Assembly: GCF_001653755.1 (NCBI RefSeq)
Contig: NZ_CP015125.1
Coordinates: forward strand, 2,923,501 to 2,987,500
From: Dokdonia donghaensis DSW-1
GTDB lineage: Bacteria > Bacteroidota > Bacteroidia > Flavobacteriales > Flavobacteriaceae
Length of the DNA: 64,000 nt
Reading direction: 5' to 3'
Shown here: in pieces, positions 8,542-16,820 of the stretch
Position numbering within the stretch: the first letter of the stretch is position 1
How the letters are laid out: every line of letters starts with the position of its first letter
The notes under the pieces: generated by a model
Database searches by the model: none
Seen by the model: the letters and a program-made list of their open reading frames with translations, nothing else
Told to the model about the DNA's origin: nothing
Program-made: the position numbers and the translations under genes

Positions 8542-9221
8542 TGAAAACAATCATTCTCGCAGCTGGCATAGGCTCACGCCTAGGCAATCCCTACCCTAAA
8601 GCACTTACCCCTCTCAAGAATGGAAAAAGCATTATGGAAATGATGGTAGAGAGCTTATCATCTTATTTTTCTATAAATGACTTATTAACCGTAGTAGGCT
8701 TTAAGAAGAATAGTATTATGGAACGTTTTCCAGACATTACGTATATCTACAATCCATATTTTGACACGACAAATACCTCTAAGAGTCTTTTATGCGCGCT
8801 TAAAAAATGTCGTGATGAATCTGTATTGTGGTTAAATGGAGATGTGGTTTTTGACCCATTACTACTTAACGAGCTTGTACCACATATAGAAAAAGATCAA
8901 AGTTTTGTAGCGGTAAACACCTGCTCTGTAGCAGATGAGGAGGTAAAGTATACTCTTGAAGATGGGTATATACAAAATCTCTCAAAAGAAGTAATAAATG
9001 GTCTGGGAGAAGCTGTAGGTATAAATTACATCTCTGCAAAAGATGTTCCTCTTTTTATAAAAGAACTAGAAGCCTGTGAAGCACAAGACTATTTTGAAAA
9101 AGGACTAGAGGTTATGATTGCCAAGCATCAAACTAAAATACAGGCGGTAGACATCTCGAAATTCAACTGTATGGAGGTAGATTTTAAAGAAGATCTAGAA
9201 CACGTAAATAGTTTTTTATAA
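8541..9221 (+). CDS. LicC-like nucleotidyltransferase
   Basis: Sugar- or choline/alditol-phosphate nucleotidyltransferase of 226 residues. The N-terminal signature LAAGIGSRLG...PKALTPL is the NTP-binding loop, and LWLNGDVVFD supplies the metal-binding aspartate. The size and the NTSKSLLCAL stretch resemble the LicC/phosphocholine cytidylyltransferase group more than the larger glucose-phosphate enzymes. GTG start overlapping the previous stop by one base (TAGTG), so translation is coupled. Its partner directly downstream uses CDP-polyols in known systems, hence the inference that this gene makes a CDP-activated donor. Substrate not determinable. Confidence 0.8.
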   Translation: MKTIILAAGIGSRLGNPYPKALTPLKNGKSIMEMMVESLSSYFSINDLLTVVGFKKNSIMERFPDITYIYNPYFDTTNTSKSLLCALKKCRDESVLWLNGDVVFDPLLLNELVPHIEKDQSFVAVNTCSVADEEVKYTLEDGYIQNLSKEVINGLGEAVGINYISAKDVPLFIKELEACEAQDYFEKGLEVMIAKHQTKIQAVDISKFNCMEVDFKEDLEHVNSFL

Positions 9222-10262
9222 ATGAAAGTGATTCTCTTCTGTCAAAACGCATATGCCTTTGGGATTATGCAAACCATAAGAGAAGAACTTGCTCAAAGTG
9301 GAGACCAAGTACTATGGTTCATAATGCCAAAACTTCTTGATGTATTTCCTTTTCATAATGATGCTGTAACTACGAGCATAAAAGAATTAATAGCCTTTAA
9401 CACTGACGCTATAATTTGTCCTGGTAATGAAGTACCTTATTACTTGCGTGGTCTTAAGGTGCAAATCTTTCACGGACTTGCTGGAGAAAAAAAAGGGCAC
9501 TTTAGAATACGTGATTACTTTGATCTTTACCTTACCCAAGGCCCTTATTTTACAGAAGGTTTTAATAAGCTCAAGAAAAAGCACAACAATATATCTGTAA
9601 TAGAAACTGGCTGGCCCAAGCTAGATAGCTATCAGAAAATCAAAGATGATACTTCTGCATACAAGCTAGAAATACTGGATCGCCACAATGCTAGTAACAT
9701 CATTCTCTATGCGCCTACATTTTCTCCATCACTCACCTCTGCCCACGTTTTAAAGAAAGAAATTGAGACGCTCGCATCGCATAGGGAGTATGTGATACAT
9801 ATTAAATTTCACGATTTAATGAATCCAGAGCTTATTTCTTACTACAAAGATCTAGCAGCGCGTTATGATACTATTTATTTTATAGAAGAAAAGGATATCG
9901 TAAAACAACTTGTCCTGGCAGATCTCTTAATAAGTGACACCTCTTCTGTGATATACGAATTTTTACTTTTAGACAAGCCGGTTATCACTCTCAACAATAT
10001 TTCGGATGCTATACGGTGGGAAAATATCAGAAATCCAAAAGATTTAATTCCTAGTATCTTAAAAATACGTACTCAAGATAATTTTGCCTTAGAGCGTGCA
10101 AGTATTATAGCTCAATATCATCCTTATACAGATGGAAAATCATCGGCAAGAGTAGTAGCTGCAATTAAGGAGTATATTTCTCAGCACGGTGTGCCAGAAA
10201 AACGTAAAATTTCTTGGCTACGAAGACGTAAGATTAATAAATTATTTGATAGAAAGTCTTAG
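9222..10262 (+). CDS. CDP-glycerol glycerophosphotransferase-like protein (TagB/TarB family)
   Basis: A 346-residue enzyme of the Glyphos_transf family, which transfers polyol phosphate from a CDP-linked donor. Visible family features are VQIFHGLAGEKKGHF (the catalytic HG motif), YDLYLTQGP-like FDLYLTQGPYF, ILYAPTFSPS, and the ISDTSSVIYEFLLLDKPVI nucleotide site. No membrane segment; a basic C-terminus suggests membrane association. The ATG follows the previous stop with no gap. In Gram-positives the family builds teichoic acids; here it more likely decorates a surface glycan made with the upstream fusion enzyme. Confidence 0.85.
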   Translation: MKVILFCQNAYAFGIMQTIREELAQSGDQVLWFIMPKLLDVFPFHNDAVTTSIKELIAFNTDAIICPGNEVPYYLRGLKVQIFHGLAGEKKGHFRIRDYFDLYLTQGPYFTEGFNKLKKKHNNISVIETGWPKLDSYQKIKDDTSAYKLEILDRHNASNIILYAPTFSPSLTSAHVLKKEIETLASHREYVIHIKFHDLMNPELISYYKDLAARYDTIYFIEEKDIVKQLVLADLLISDTSSVIYEFLLLDKPVITLNNISDAIRWENIRNPKDLIPSILKIRTQDNFALERASIIAQYHPYTDGKSSARVVAAIKEYISQHGVPEKRKISWLRRRKINKLFDRKS

Positions 10263-10263
10263 T

Positions 10264-10281
10264 ACGCTTTCGCGAAAGCGT
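10264..10281. repeat. 18-bp palindrome, copy 4 (perfect)
   Basis: Starts one base after the TagB-like stop codon, before the shared terminator. Confidence 0.95.
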
Positions 10282-10323
10282 AATAAACACAAACACATCT
10301 GTTTCTAATTTACTAAAACGAAA

Positions 10324-10351
10324 AAAACCTCTCAATTACTTGAGAGGTTTT
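10324..10351. terminator. Bidirectional terminator between TagB-like gene and rpsA
   Basis: A 12-bp perfect stem (AAAACCTCTCAA / TTGAGAGGTTTT) with loop TTAC lies between two convergent genes, and has A and T tracts on its outer sides. Confidence 0.85.
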
Positions 10352-10376
10352 CTGTATTAAAAATGTGTGGTTGAGA

Positions 10377-12209
10377 TTACTCTCCTCCTTCCATTTTCTT
10401 TTTAAGAGCTGCAAGAGCATCGTTTGCATCACCTAGTGTAGGCTTAGACTCATCTGCTTGAGCTTTAGCTTTCTTAGCTGCTTGTTTAACGATTTTTGCT
10501 TCTTCTTCTTTATGGATTACCATATGTGAAGCTACTACACGCTTGAAGTCTTTGTTGAATTCTATAATCTGGAATTCAGCCTCTTCTCCTTTTCCTAGTT
10601 TTGTACCGTCTTCTTTCTCAAGGTGACGTGTAGGAACAAATGCAGTGATATCTTCATTAAAGTCTATTGTAGCACCTTTGTCTACTATCTCTGTGATAGC
10701 AGCTGTGTGTGTTGTACCTACTTTAAACTCATCTTCATACTTATCCCAAGGGTTTGCCTCGATCTGTTTGTGTCCTAATGAAAGTTTACGTCCATCTACG
10801 TCAAGTTCAAGAACCACTACTTCTAGCTTATCTCCTACCTCACAGAATTCTGATGGGTGCTTCACTTTCTTAGTCCAAGAAAGATCTGAGATGTAAATTA
10901 ATCCATCAATTCCTTCTTCTAGTTCTAAGAACACTCCAAAGTTTGTAAAGTTACGTACGATACCCTCGTGACGTGACCCTACTGGATACTTAGAAGTAAT
11001 ATCTGTCCAAGGATCTTGCGTAAGTTGCTTGATACCTAGGCTCATCTTACGATCTTCACGATCTAGTGTAAGAATTTGTGCATCTACTACGTCTCCTACT
11101 TTTACAAAGTCTTGAGCGCTACGTAAGTGTGTAGACCAAGACATTTCAGATACGTGTATAAGACCTTCTACTCCTTCTTCTACTTCGATAAATGCACCGT
11201 AATCTGCGATTACAACTACCTTACCTTTTACGTTATCTCCTACTTTAAGCTCGTCTCCTAAAGCTTCCCAAGGATGCTTAGAAAGTTGCTTAAGACCTAA
11301 CTGGATACGTGTTTTATCCTCATCAAAGTCAAGGATTACTACGTTTAGTTTCTGATCAAGCTCAACGATTTCATTCGGGTGGTTGATACGTGACCAAGAA
11401 AGGTCTGTAATGTGTACCAGTCCATCAACACCTCCAAGATCAACAAATACACCGTAAGAAGTAATGTTTTTAACAACACCTTCAAGTACTTGTCCTTTCT
11501 CAAGCTGCCCGATGATCTCCTTCTTCTGCTCTTCGATATCTGCTTCGATAAGCGCTTTGTGAGATACTACAACGTTTTTAAACTCGTGGTTGATTTTTAC
11601 AACCTTGAATTCCATAGTTTTATTTACATACTGATCGTAATCACGTATAGGCTTCACATCAATCTGTGATCCTGGTAAGAATGCTTCGATACCGAAAACA
11701 TCTACGATCATACCTCCTTTAGTACGTGCTTTTACAAATCCGTTTACGATAGTTCCCTCATCGTGTGCAGCGTTAACGCGATCCCAAGCTTTGATGACAC
11801 GTGCCTTACGGTGTGATAATATCAATTGCCCAGTTGCATCCTCACGTACATCGATAAGTACTTCTACTTTATCACCTACTTTAAGGTCTGGATTGTAACG
11901 AAACTCGTTAAGAGAAATTACACCTTCAGACTTTGCGTTAATGTCGATAATCGCATCACGATCAGTAATAGTAATTACTGTTCCTTCTACTACGTCGTCA
12001 TCAAGAGTGTCTACAAAGTTGCTTTCTACAAGTGCTTCAAACTCTTCAAGCTGCTTGTCATCTACTGTGTCGATTCCTTCTTCGTACTTCTCCCAGTTAA
12101 AGTCTTTAAGAAATTGCTCTGGGTTTTCTTGAGCTGGAGATAGCTCAACTTTTGGTGCTGCTACTGCAGCTTCTTCCTGAACTTCAGGATTTTTTGTTTC
12201 TTCAGCCAT
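10377..12209 (-). CDS. rpsA: 30S ribosomal protein S1
   Basis: Binds mRNA on the 30S subunit and helps initiation, which matters in Bacteroidota where Shine-Dalgarno sequences are weak. The 610 residues contain six S1/OB-fold repeats: two degenerate N-terminal ones, then four strongly similar copies each with a GVFVDLGGVDGLVHITDLSW-type core, and a lysine-rich C-terminal tail. An acidic, alanine-rich N-terminal extension (EETKNPEVQEEAAVAAPK) precedes the first repeat. A textbook promoter lies about 165 bp upstream, leaving a long leader that could host autoregulation. Confidence 0.97.
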   Translation of the reverse strand: MAEETKNPEVQEEAAVAAPKVELSPAQENPEQFLKDFNWEKYEEGIDTVDDKQLEEFEALVESNFVDTLDDDVVEGTVITITDRDAIIDINAKSEGVISLNEFRYNPDLKVGDKVEVLIDVREDATGQLILSHRKARVIKAWDRVNAAHDEGTIVNGFVKARTKGGMIVDVFGIEAFLPGSQIDVKPIRDYDQYVNKTMEFKVVKINHEFKNVVVSHKALIEADIEEQKKEIIGQLEKGQVLEGVVKNITSYGVFVDLGGVDGLVHITDLSWSRINHPNEIVELDQKLNVVILDFDEDKTRIQLGLKQLSKHPWEALGDELKVGDNVKGKVVVIADYGAFIEVEEGVEGLIHVSEMSWSTHLRSAQDFVKVGDVVDAQILTLDREDRKMSLGIKQLTQDPWTDITSKYPVGSRHEGIVRNFTNFGVFLELEEGIDGLIYISDLSWTKKVKHPSEFCEVGDKLEVVVLELDVDGRKLSLGHKQIEANPWDKYEDEFKVGTTHTAAITEIVDKGATIDFNEDITAFVPTRHLEKEDGTKLGKGEEAEFQIIEFNKDFKRVVASHMVIHKEEEAKIVKQAAKKAKAQADESKPTLGDANDALAALKKKMEGGE

Positions 12210-12374
12210 TTGTGCTAAAATTACATCTCACTTAAAACTAGCGCTTTAAAGCGGGATGGGTTTTGTATTTTACGTTTCTCCGAAAGCTAGATAAACCAAA
12301 AAACCGTAAAAGGGTTTGTTTTGTTTTTTATAAATCCTCTGTGACAGCTTTCTAATGGTGGTCAAAAAGGTGTG

Positions 12375-12405
12375 CAAAAATACATCCTTTTTATTGATTT
12401 ACAAA
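12375..12405 (-). promoter_or_regulatory. rpsA promoter
   Basis: On the minus strand TTTG (12402-12405), 19 bp, then TATTTTTG (12375-12382): both elements match the Bacteroidota -33/-7 consensus exactly. Predicted start near 12368, giving a leader of about 160 nt. Confidence 0.75.
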
Positions 12406-12485
12406 GGGGTTACAAGATAAAATATGGCGAGTTCTCTATGTGATTATTTAGATGTAAGAATTTACGTCTTGGACTATGTATTTTT

Positions 12486-12503
12486 ATGCTTTCGCGAAAG
12501 CGT
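12486..12503. repeat. 18-bp palindrome, copy 5
   Basis: ATGCTTTCGCGAAAGCGT, one mismatch in the outer arm, 46 bp before the start of the small secreted protein gene. Confidence 0.95.
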
Positions 12504-12549
12504 AGAACTTCTACAAATACTTGTATATTTAAAAACTCAATCAAGCCAA

Positions 12550-12921
12550 ATGAAAGCTATCTTCTTTACTATATTCATTCTCTTTTGTGGGGCAAGCCTA
12601 CATTCTCAAAATTATGACTTCCCTCCTAATGCGCAACCTGGAAAATGTTATGAACGCTGTTTTGAGTACCACAAAAAATTTACTTGGAAAGAAATAAACT
12701 GCGACACCCTTGCAATGCGAGCCGAAAAGAGCAAGACAAAACAAGCCACTATAAAAGCTCGCCAAGCCAAGATAAAACTCACAAAATATCAAGAGGAACT
12801 TAAAGACTTAGGGTATAAAGTGGAGATCACGGGTAAACTCAATAATCAAACGATTAAGGCTCACCATAAATACCTCAAAAGACAAAAAAGAAATAAAAGA
12901 AAACAGGAGCGTTCACAATAA
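12550..12921 (+). CDS. Small secreted basic protein, PG-binding-like tail
   Basis: A 123-residue hypothetical protein. I use the ATG at 12550 because it opens a clean signal peptide (MKAIFFTIFILFCGASLHSQ); the longer frame from 12424 has no such start and runs through a palindromic repeat. The mature part has QPGKCYERCFEYHKK, a Cys-x3-Cys motif I recall from flavobacterial envelope proteins. It ends in YQEELKDLGYKVEITGKLNNQTIKAH, which resembles a peptidoglycan-binding repeat, followed by a very basic tail. Function unknown; an envelope role is inferred. Confidence 0.6.
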   Translation: MKAIFFTIFILFCGASLHSQNYDFPPNAQPGKCYERCFEYHKKFTWKEINCDTLAMRAEKSKTKQATIKARQAKIKLTKYQEELKDLGYKVEITGKLNNQTIKAHHKYLKRQKRNKRKQERSQ

Positions 12922-13028
12922 AAATGGTAGAATTTTGAATTAACCAGACATAGTATTATTGTAGAACTTTTATCAACTTTGAGCTTTCTATCATCGTAGG
13001 TAACAAACCACCTATATTGATATTTTTT

Positions 13029-13046
13029 GCGCTTTCGCGAAAGCGG
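13029..13046. repeat. 18-bp palindrome, copy 6
   Basis: GCGCTTTCGCGAAAGCGG, intact core, 29 bp before the next small secreted gene. Confidence 0.95.
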
Positions 13047-13075
13047 AAAAGAAATTAAATACACCCTCAATCCTT

Positions 13076-13576
13076 ATGAAACAAAAAGTAACCATTCTAT
13101 TATTACTTTTATCCTTCTGCACATCGCTTAATGTCTTTGGACAAGAAAATTTTAAAGAAACGGCACTGGTTAAGAATATCGTTTCTGCGCTGCAAAATCA
13201 AGATAGCAAACTAGTTATGGAAAGCCTTCCTACAAAAGATGACATCTTATATATCATACCTATGGTTAAAGCGGGAAGGCCTAATGAGAGAGTTCCAGAG
13301 GTAGATAACATTCTAACCAATTTTAAGACAGAGGCTTCCAAAGACTTTAAGGAAATCTTACGTAAGGGTACTTCTTTTGGAGTGGAGTGGGAAAATATCA
13401 CATTACAAAATGTACGTTATGAGCCTCACAACGACGAAAAGATAGCTATTAAAAAAGGCCATATCATCTTGATATGTAACAGTAATGACATTGCTTTTGA
13501 AATCATATTAAGACAGTCCATTAGAATTAAGGACAAATGGACGTTAATGGATAGAATGAAGTTTAGACTACTATAA
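13076..13576 (+). CDS. Hypothetical secreted protein
   Basis: A 166-residue protein with a signal peptide (MKQKVTILLLLLSFCTSLNVFGQ). The mature part is mixed alpha/beta and ends in IRIKDKWTLMDRMKFRLL, reminiscent of the last strand of NTF2/SnoaL-like folds, though I cannot assign a family. It lies between two palindrome copies, with no operon partner close enough to inform function. Confidence 0.6.
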   Translation: MKQKVTILLLLLSFCTSLNVFGQENFKETALVKNIVSALQNQDSKLVMESLPTKDDILYIIPMVKAGRPNERVPEVDNILTNFKTEASKDFKEILRKGTSFGVEWENITLQNVRYEPHNDEKIAIKKGHIILICNSNDIAFEIILRQSIRIKDKWTLMDRMKFRLL

Positions 13577-13612
13577 TTGTATGAATGCATTAACAAAGAT
13601 TTAATCGTAATA

Positions 13613-13630
13613 GCATTTTCGCGAAAGCGT
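13613..13630. repeat. 18-bp palindrome, copy 7 (left arm decayed)
   Basis: GCATTTTCGCGAAAGCGT: right arm intact, left arm changed, upstream of the pterin dehydratase gene. Confidence 0.85.
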
Positions 13631-13669
13631 AATTGAGTATCTTTAATACAAAACGGTAAAACTTATATT

Positions 13670-13951
13670 ATGAAACTTACAAACGATCAGATTAAAAACA
13701 GATTAGAAGATTTTCCAGATTGGGAGTTTGATGATAACGCCATCCATACCACAATAGAGTTTGAAAACTTTAGAGAAGTATTTGCAACGATGACACGCAT
13801 CGCTTTTGAGTGTGAAAAAATGGACCACCACCCTACTTGGACTAATACGTATAATGAGCTGGAAATAACGCTCAACACACACGATGCAAATGGTGTGACA
13901 GAAAAAGATTTTGATCTTGCAGCGGCAATAGACGATATTTTGGGCGCTTAA
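13670..13951 (+). CDS. phhB: Pterin-4a-carbinolamine dehydratase
   Basis: Small enzyme of 93 residues that recycles 4a-hydroxytetrahydrobiopterin. The active-site signature EKMDHHPTWTNTYNELEITLNTHD contains the conserved HHP and the later His, and ends with the usual TEKDFDLAAAID. Length matches the family. No aromatic amino acid hydroxylase is adjacent; many bacteria carry stand-alone copies linked to molybdopterin or other pterin metabolism. Confidence 0.9.
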   Translation: MKLTNDQIKNRLEDFPDWEFDDNAIHTTIEFENFREVFATMTRIAFECEKMDHHPTWTNTYNELEITLNTHDANGVTEKDFDLAAAIDDILGA

Positions 13952-13996
13952 AGAACTATAAATTTTAAAGAAATCAAGCGATTTCATATTTTTACA

Positions 13997-14028
13997 GCGA
14001 TCTGTGCAAAAGTACAGATCGTTTTTTT
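13997..14028 (+). terminator. Terminator after phhB
   Basis: Stem CGATCTGT / ACAGATCG followed by TTTTTTT, 46 bp downstream of the stop. Confidence 0.8.
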
Positions 14029-14097
14029 AGTTTATACAATTACATTTAACAAGAGATATCTGCCTTTGCAGGTATAATCACTATATCCTTTTTATAT

Positions 14098-14823
14098 ATG
14101 GGAAGAGCATTTGAGTTTAGAAAAGCACGTAAAATGAAGCGCTGGAGCGCAATGTCTAAAGCCTTTACACGTATAGGTAAAGATATCGTAATGGCGGTAA
14201 AAGAAGGAGGACCAGATCCAGACTCAAACTCAAGGCTACGTGCCGTAATACAAAATGCTAAGGCAGTAAATATGCCTAAGGATAATGTAGAGCGTGCAAT
14301 AAAGCGTGCCTCAGATAAGAGTCAAGGCGATTATAAGGAGGTAATCTTTGAAGGCTACGCTCAGCACGGTATTGCAATACTTGTAGAAACCGCTACAGAT
14401 AATAATACTCGTACGGTAGCAAATGTGCGTGCAGCGTTTAATAAATGTGATGGTAACTTAGGTACTTCTGGATCTGTTGTATTTATGTTTGATCACACGT
14501 GTACCTTTAGAGTAAATGCAGAGGGACAAGATGTAGATGAGATAGAACTTGAGTTTATAGACTTTGGCGCCGAGGAGGTTTTTCAAGACGAAGATGGTAT
14601 ACACATCTATGCCCCTTTTGAGAGCTTTGGGGCGATACAAAGCGCTCTAGAAGAAAAGGGTATTGAGATACTAGAATCTGGTTTTGACCGTATACCTCAG
14701 GTTACAAAAACACTCACACCAGAACAAGAGGCAGATGTAAATAAGCTTATAGACAAGCTAGAAGAAGATGATGATGTACAGAATGTCTTTTCAACAATGC
14801 AAGCAAACGAGGTAGAAGAATAA
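14098..14823 (+). CDS. yebC: YebC/PmpR family translational or transcriptional regulator
   Basis: YebC-family protein of 241 residues. It has the Bacteroidota-style start MGRAFEFRKARKMKRWSAMSKAFTRIGKDIVMAVKEGG and the conserved NSRLRAVIQNAKAVNMPKDNVERAIKRA. The family was annotated as DNA-binding regulators; recent work ties paralogues to relief of ribosome stalling. No neighbours inform its targets. It is followed by two hairpins. Confidence 0.92.
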   Translation: MGRAFEFRKARKMKRWSAMSKAFTRIGKDIVMAVKEGGPDPDSNSRLRAVIQNAKAVNMPKDNVERAIKRASDKSQGDYKEVIFEGYAQHGIAILVETATDNNTRTVANVRAAFNKCDGNLGTSGSVVFMFDHTCTFRVNAEGQDVDEIELEFIDFGAEEVFQDEDGIHIYAPFESFGAIQSALEEKGIEILESGFDRIPQVTKTLTPEQEADVNKLIDKLEEDDDVQNVFSTMQANEVEE

Positions 14824-14844
14824 ATCTACCAAATCATATAAAGT

Positions 14845-14879
14845 AAAAGGCGCATTAGATATCTAACGCGCCTTTTTTA
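14845..14879 (+). terminator. Terminator after yebC
   Basis: Stem AAAAGGCGC / GCGCCTTTT enclosing an inner TTAGAT/ATCTAA pairing, then a T run. Confidence 0.85.
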
Positions 14880-14902
14880 TTTTACTCCATAATGGCACAA
14901 AA

Positions 14903-14934
14903 AAAAGCCTCTCAGCTTTTACTGAGAGGCTTTT
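14903..14934 (-). terminator. Terminator of the 14958-16001 lipoprotein gene
   Basis: A 13-bp perfect stem (AAAAGCCTCTCAG / CTGAGAGGCTTTT). The longer T run falls on the minus strand, 24 bp past the lipoprotein stop. Confidence 0.8.
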
Positions 14935-14957
14935 GTATATAATAATTGAAAATATGA

Positions 14958-16001
14958 TTACTCGTTTAGGTATAATGAAGAAGCTCCTTCTAGTTCATTA
15001 TTTACAGATGGAGTAAGATTACCTCCAGCTTGTGCGTTTGAGAAGGCAAGAATTCTTCCGCCACCGTTTGCGCGCTCTGCAATAAATACTACGTTAGATT
15101 CTGCATCATACTCAGCTGCAACTGGGTTTCCTAAAAATGTTGCGTCACCCGCTACACGTACTTGGTTACCTACTACTGCAAGTGTCTCACCGCTTGCTAC
15201 ACCAGCAAATTTTGAAGCATAGTCTGATATGATATGAAAAGCACCATCTGCATCATCTGTTGCGCTACCTACATCTGTAAGGATAAGGGTACCACCATCT
15301 ACAGCAAGACCGTGAGTTCTTACAATACCTTCTATAGTTATTCTTTTTGTAGCTTCTACTGTAGCATCTGTTGTGTTTGAGTCTGCAAAGTTTTCGAAGA
15401 TTGCTACGTCAGACGTTTTATCTACAACTGCGATAAGCGTATCTCCGTCAAACTCGATTCCCCATACAGCAAAGTTTACTGTCACTGTGTTTCTTAATGT
15501 GATAGATCCATCATCACCTCTTGAGTAGATAAATAAACGACCATCGTCTGTACTATCATCACCATCTACATCTGCATTATCTGCCACAACATAAATATTA
15601 TCATTTACAGCAAGATCACGAGGACTTGATAAAGAAGCTGTACTACTTACAGATGCATTAAGAGTAATTCCAGGAACATTAAGAGAAAGGTCTCCAAAAG
15701 CTTGTATCTGTGACTCAGAGCGTGAGATCTGTATCACCTCATCATCACTACTATCATAATAGATACCCTCTGTATCTGTAGCTGCTGTCCCAAAAGTAGA
15801 TGCCGTTACACTCGCTATATCTTCTACATCATATACTGTAATGTCACCACTTGTGTTACTTGTTGCAAACAGTGAGTTTTCTAATTCTAGGTTTGCAGAT
15901 CCATCATCATCTGTTGTTGATAATCCGTTATCATCAGTTTCACAGGCTATAAATCCTGCAGATGCGATGAGTAGTATTCCTAATTTGCTAGTTAATTTCA
16001 T
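14958..16001 (-). CDS. Lipoprotein with beta-propeller-like body
   Basis: A 347-residue lipoprotein: signal peptide with lipobox GFIAC (Cys20), followed by an Asp-rich linker typical of surface-exposed Bacteroidota lipoproteins. The body repeats blades of the form LFATSNTSGDITVYDV, PRDLAVNDNIYVVADNADVDGDD, WGIEFDGDTLIAVVDKTSDVAIF, THGLAVDGGTLILTDVGSA, resembling NHL or lactonase-type propellers. No catalytic residues can be named. Low-complexity Asp/Thr/Ser composition fits a calcium-bound marine surface protein. Confidence 0.7.
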   Translation of the reverse strand: MKLTSKLGILLIASAGFIACETDDNGLSTTDDDGSANLELENSLFATSNTSGDITVYDVEDIASVTASTFGTAATDTEGIYYDSSDDEVIQISRSESQIQAFGDLSLNVPGITLNASVSSTASLSSPRDLAVNDNIYVVADNADVDGDDSTDDGRLFIYSRGDDGSITLRNTVTVNFAVWGIEFDGDTLIAVVDKTSDVAIFENFADSNTTDATVEATKRITIEGIVRTHGLAVDGGTLILTDVGSATDDADGAFHIISDYASKFAGVASGETLAVVGNQVRVAGDATFLGNPVAAEYDAESNVVFIAERANGGGRILAFSNAQAGGNLTPSVNNELEGASSLYLNE

Positions 16002-16462
16002 AAATAAAAGATTTAATCGTTTTTAATTTCTAGCATAGTTACGCTGTGATTTGAGGTTTGGTTCTGGCAACATTACACTATTAACATTCTTTAACTTTTT
16101 AAGAAATAGGAGCTACTCTTTTTACGATAATTTAACTGAAAACTGCTCTTACGCTTTAACGATAATTTTGTGATTATTTTTTTGTGCTACGAGTCTTTAA
16201 GGTAGTTTTTACAAGTACGCTTTCGCGAAAGCGATAAAAATCCTCATCATTACTAATAATCACAAAGCCCCTATATACAGCACTTAACAGTTACTCTTCT
16301 AAAAATTACAACTTACTACCACTTTTTTTTACAAGTTTTTGTAACCTTCTGTATCACATAGTCGTATAAGATGCAGGGTAAAATCCTAGGTTGGAAAATC
16401 TGAACAATAGTGGTCGCACACGCGGCTTTTTGAATTAACAAACATTTTTAATTTACACTATT
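16002..16462. other. 461-bp divergent intergenic region
   Basis: AT-rich spacer between two divergent exported-protein genes. It holds palindrome copy 8 near its centre and two direct copies of ACGATAATTT (16124-16133 and 16159-16168, 35 bp apart), possibly a regulator site for the lipoprotein gene. No open frame or RNA gene is convincing. Confidence 0.5.
16217..16234. repeat. 18-bp palindrome, copy 8
   Basis: ACGCTTTCGCGAAAGCGA, one outer mismatch, mid-spacer between divergent genes. Confidence 0.95.
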
Positions 16463-16762
16463 ATGAAAACACTTTTTATTGCCTTATTTACACTTACTAC
16501 TATTGCCTACAATACAACTTCTGAAACAGTTACAGCAACCTTTACAGGTTATAGTGATGAGACGTATTACTTTACAGATAGCGACGACCTAACTTATGCT
16601 TTTGAGTCAATAAGTGCTAAAGCTGCACAAGAATTTGACCTTACTCAAGACACTTATAAAGGACAGCAGTTTAAAATTACATTTACAACTTCTACAGAGC
16701 TTAATGAGGATGATGAGGAGTATGATATGCTCTCTATCACGGCTCTAGAGCTCGTGAAGTAA
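16463..16762 (+). CDS. Small secreted acidic protein
   Basis: A 99-residue hypothetical protein with a likely signal peptide (MKTLFIALFTLTTIAYN) and an acidic beta-rich body: VTATFTGYSDETYYFTDSDDLTYAFESIS, then QQFKITFTT and YDMLSITALELVK. It could fold as a small OB-like barrel. No family recognised. It ends 26 bp before a terminator shared with the convergent DUF4345 gene. Confidence 0.6.
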   Translation: MKTLFIALFTLTTIAYNTTSETVTATFTGYSDETYYFTDSDDLTYAFESISAKAAQEFDLTQDTYKGQQFKITFTTSTELNEDDEEYDMLSITALELVK

Positions 16763-16788
16763 AAGAATAATTATAAAGGCTATTAATA

Positions 16789-16820
16789 AAAAAACCTACG
16801 ATCTAGATCGTAGGTTTTTT
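16789..16820. terminator. Bidirectional terminator overlapping DUF4345 3' end
   Basis: A 32-bp perfect palindrome centred on CTAG, with A and T tracts outside. The minus-strand DUF4345 stop codon (16796-16798) lies within the stem, so the hairpin encodes that protein's final residues. Confidence 0.85.

Larger units (their letters stand above)
12210..12549. other. 340-bp gap: rpsA leader and promoter, palindrome, small-gene upstream region
   Basis: No coding sequence is convincing here; an open frame starting at 12424 is better explained by the internal start at 12550. The left part is the rpsA 5' leader, with a CGCTTTAAAGCG palindrome at 12241-12252. The right part carries palindrome copy 5. 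Confidence 0.7.

Noticed and set aside
12272..12289. Further palindrome copy in the rpsA leader
   Set aside because: ACGTTTCTCCGAAAGCTA has about six differences from the consensus, too many to call.
12424..12549. Upstream extension of the small secreted protein to an ATG at 12424
   Set aside because: The extension runs through a palindrome copy and would bury the clear signal peptide that begins at 12550.
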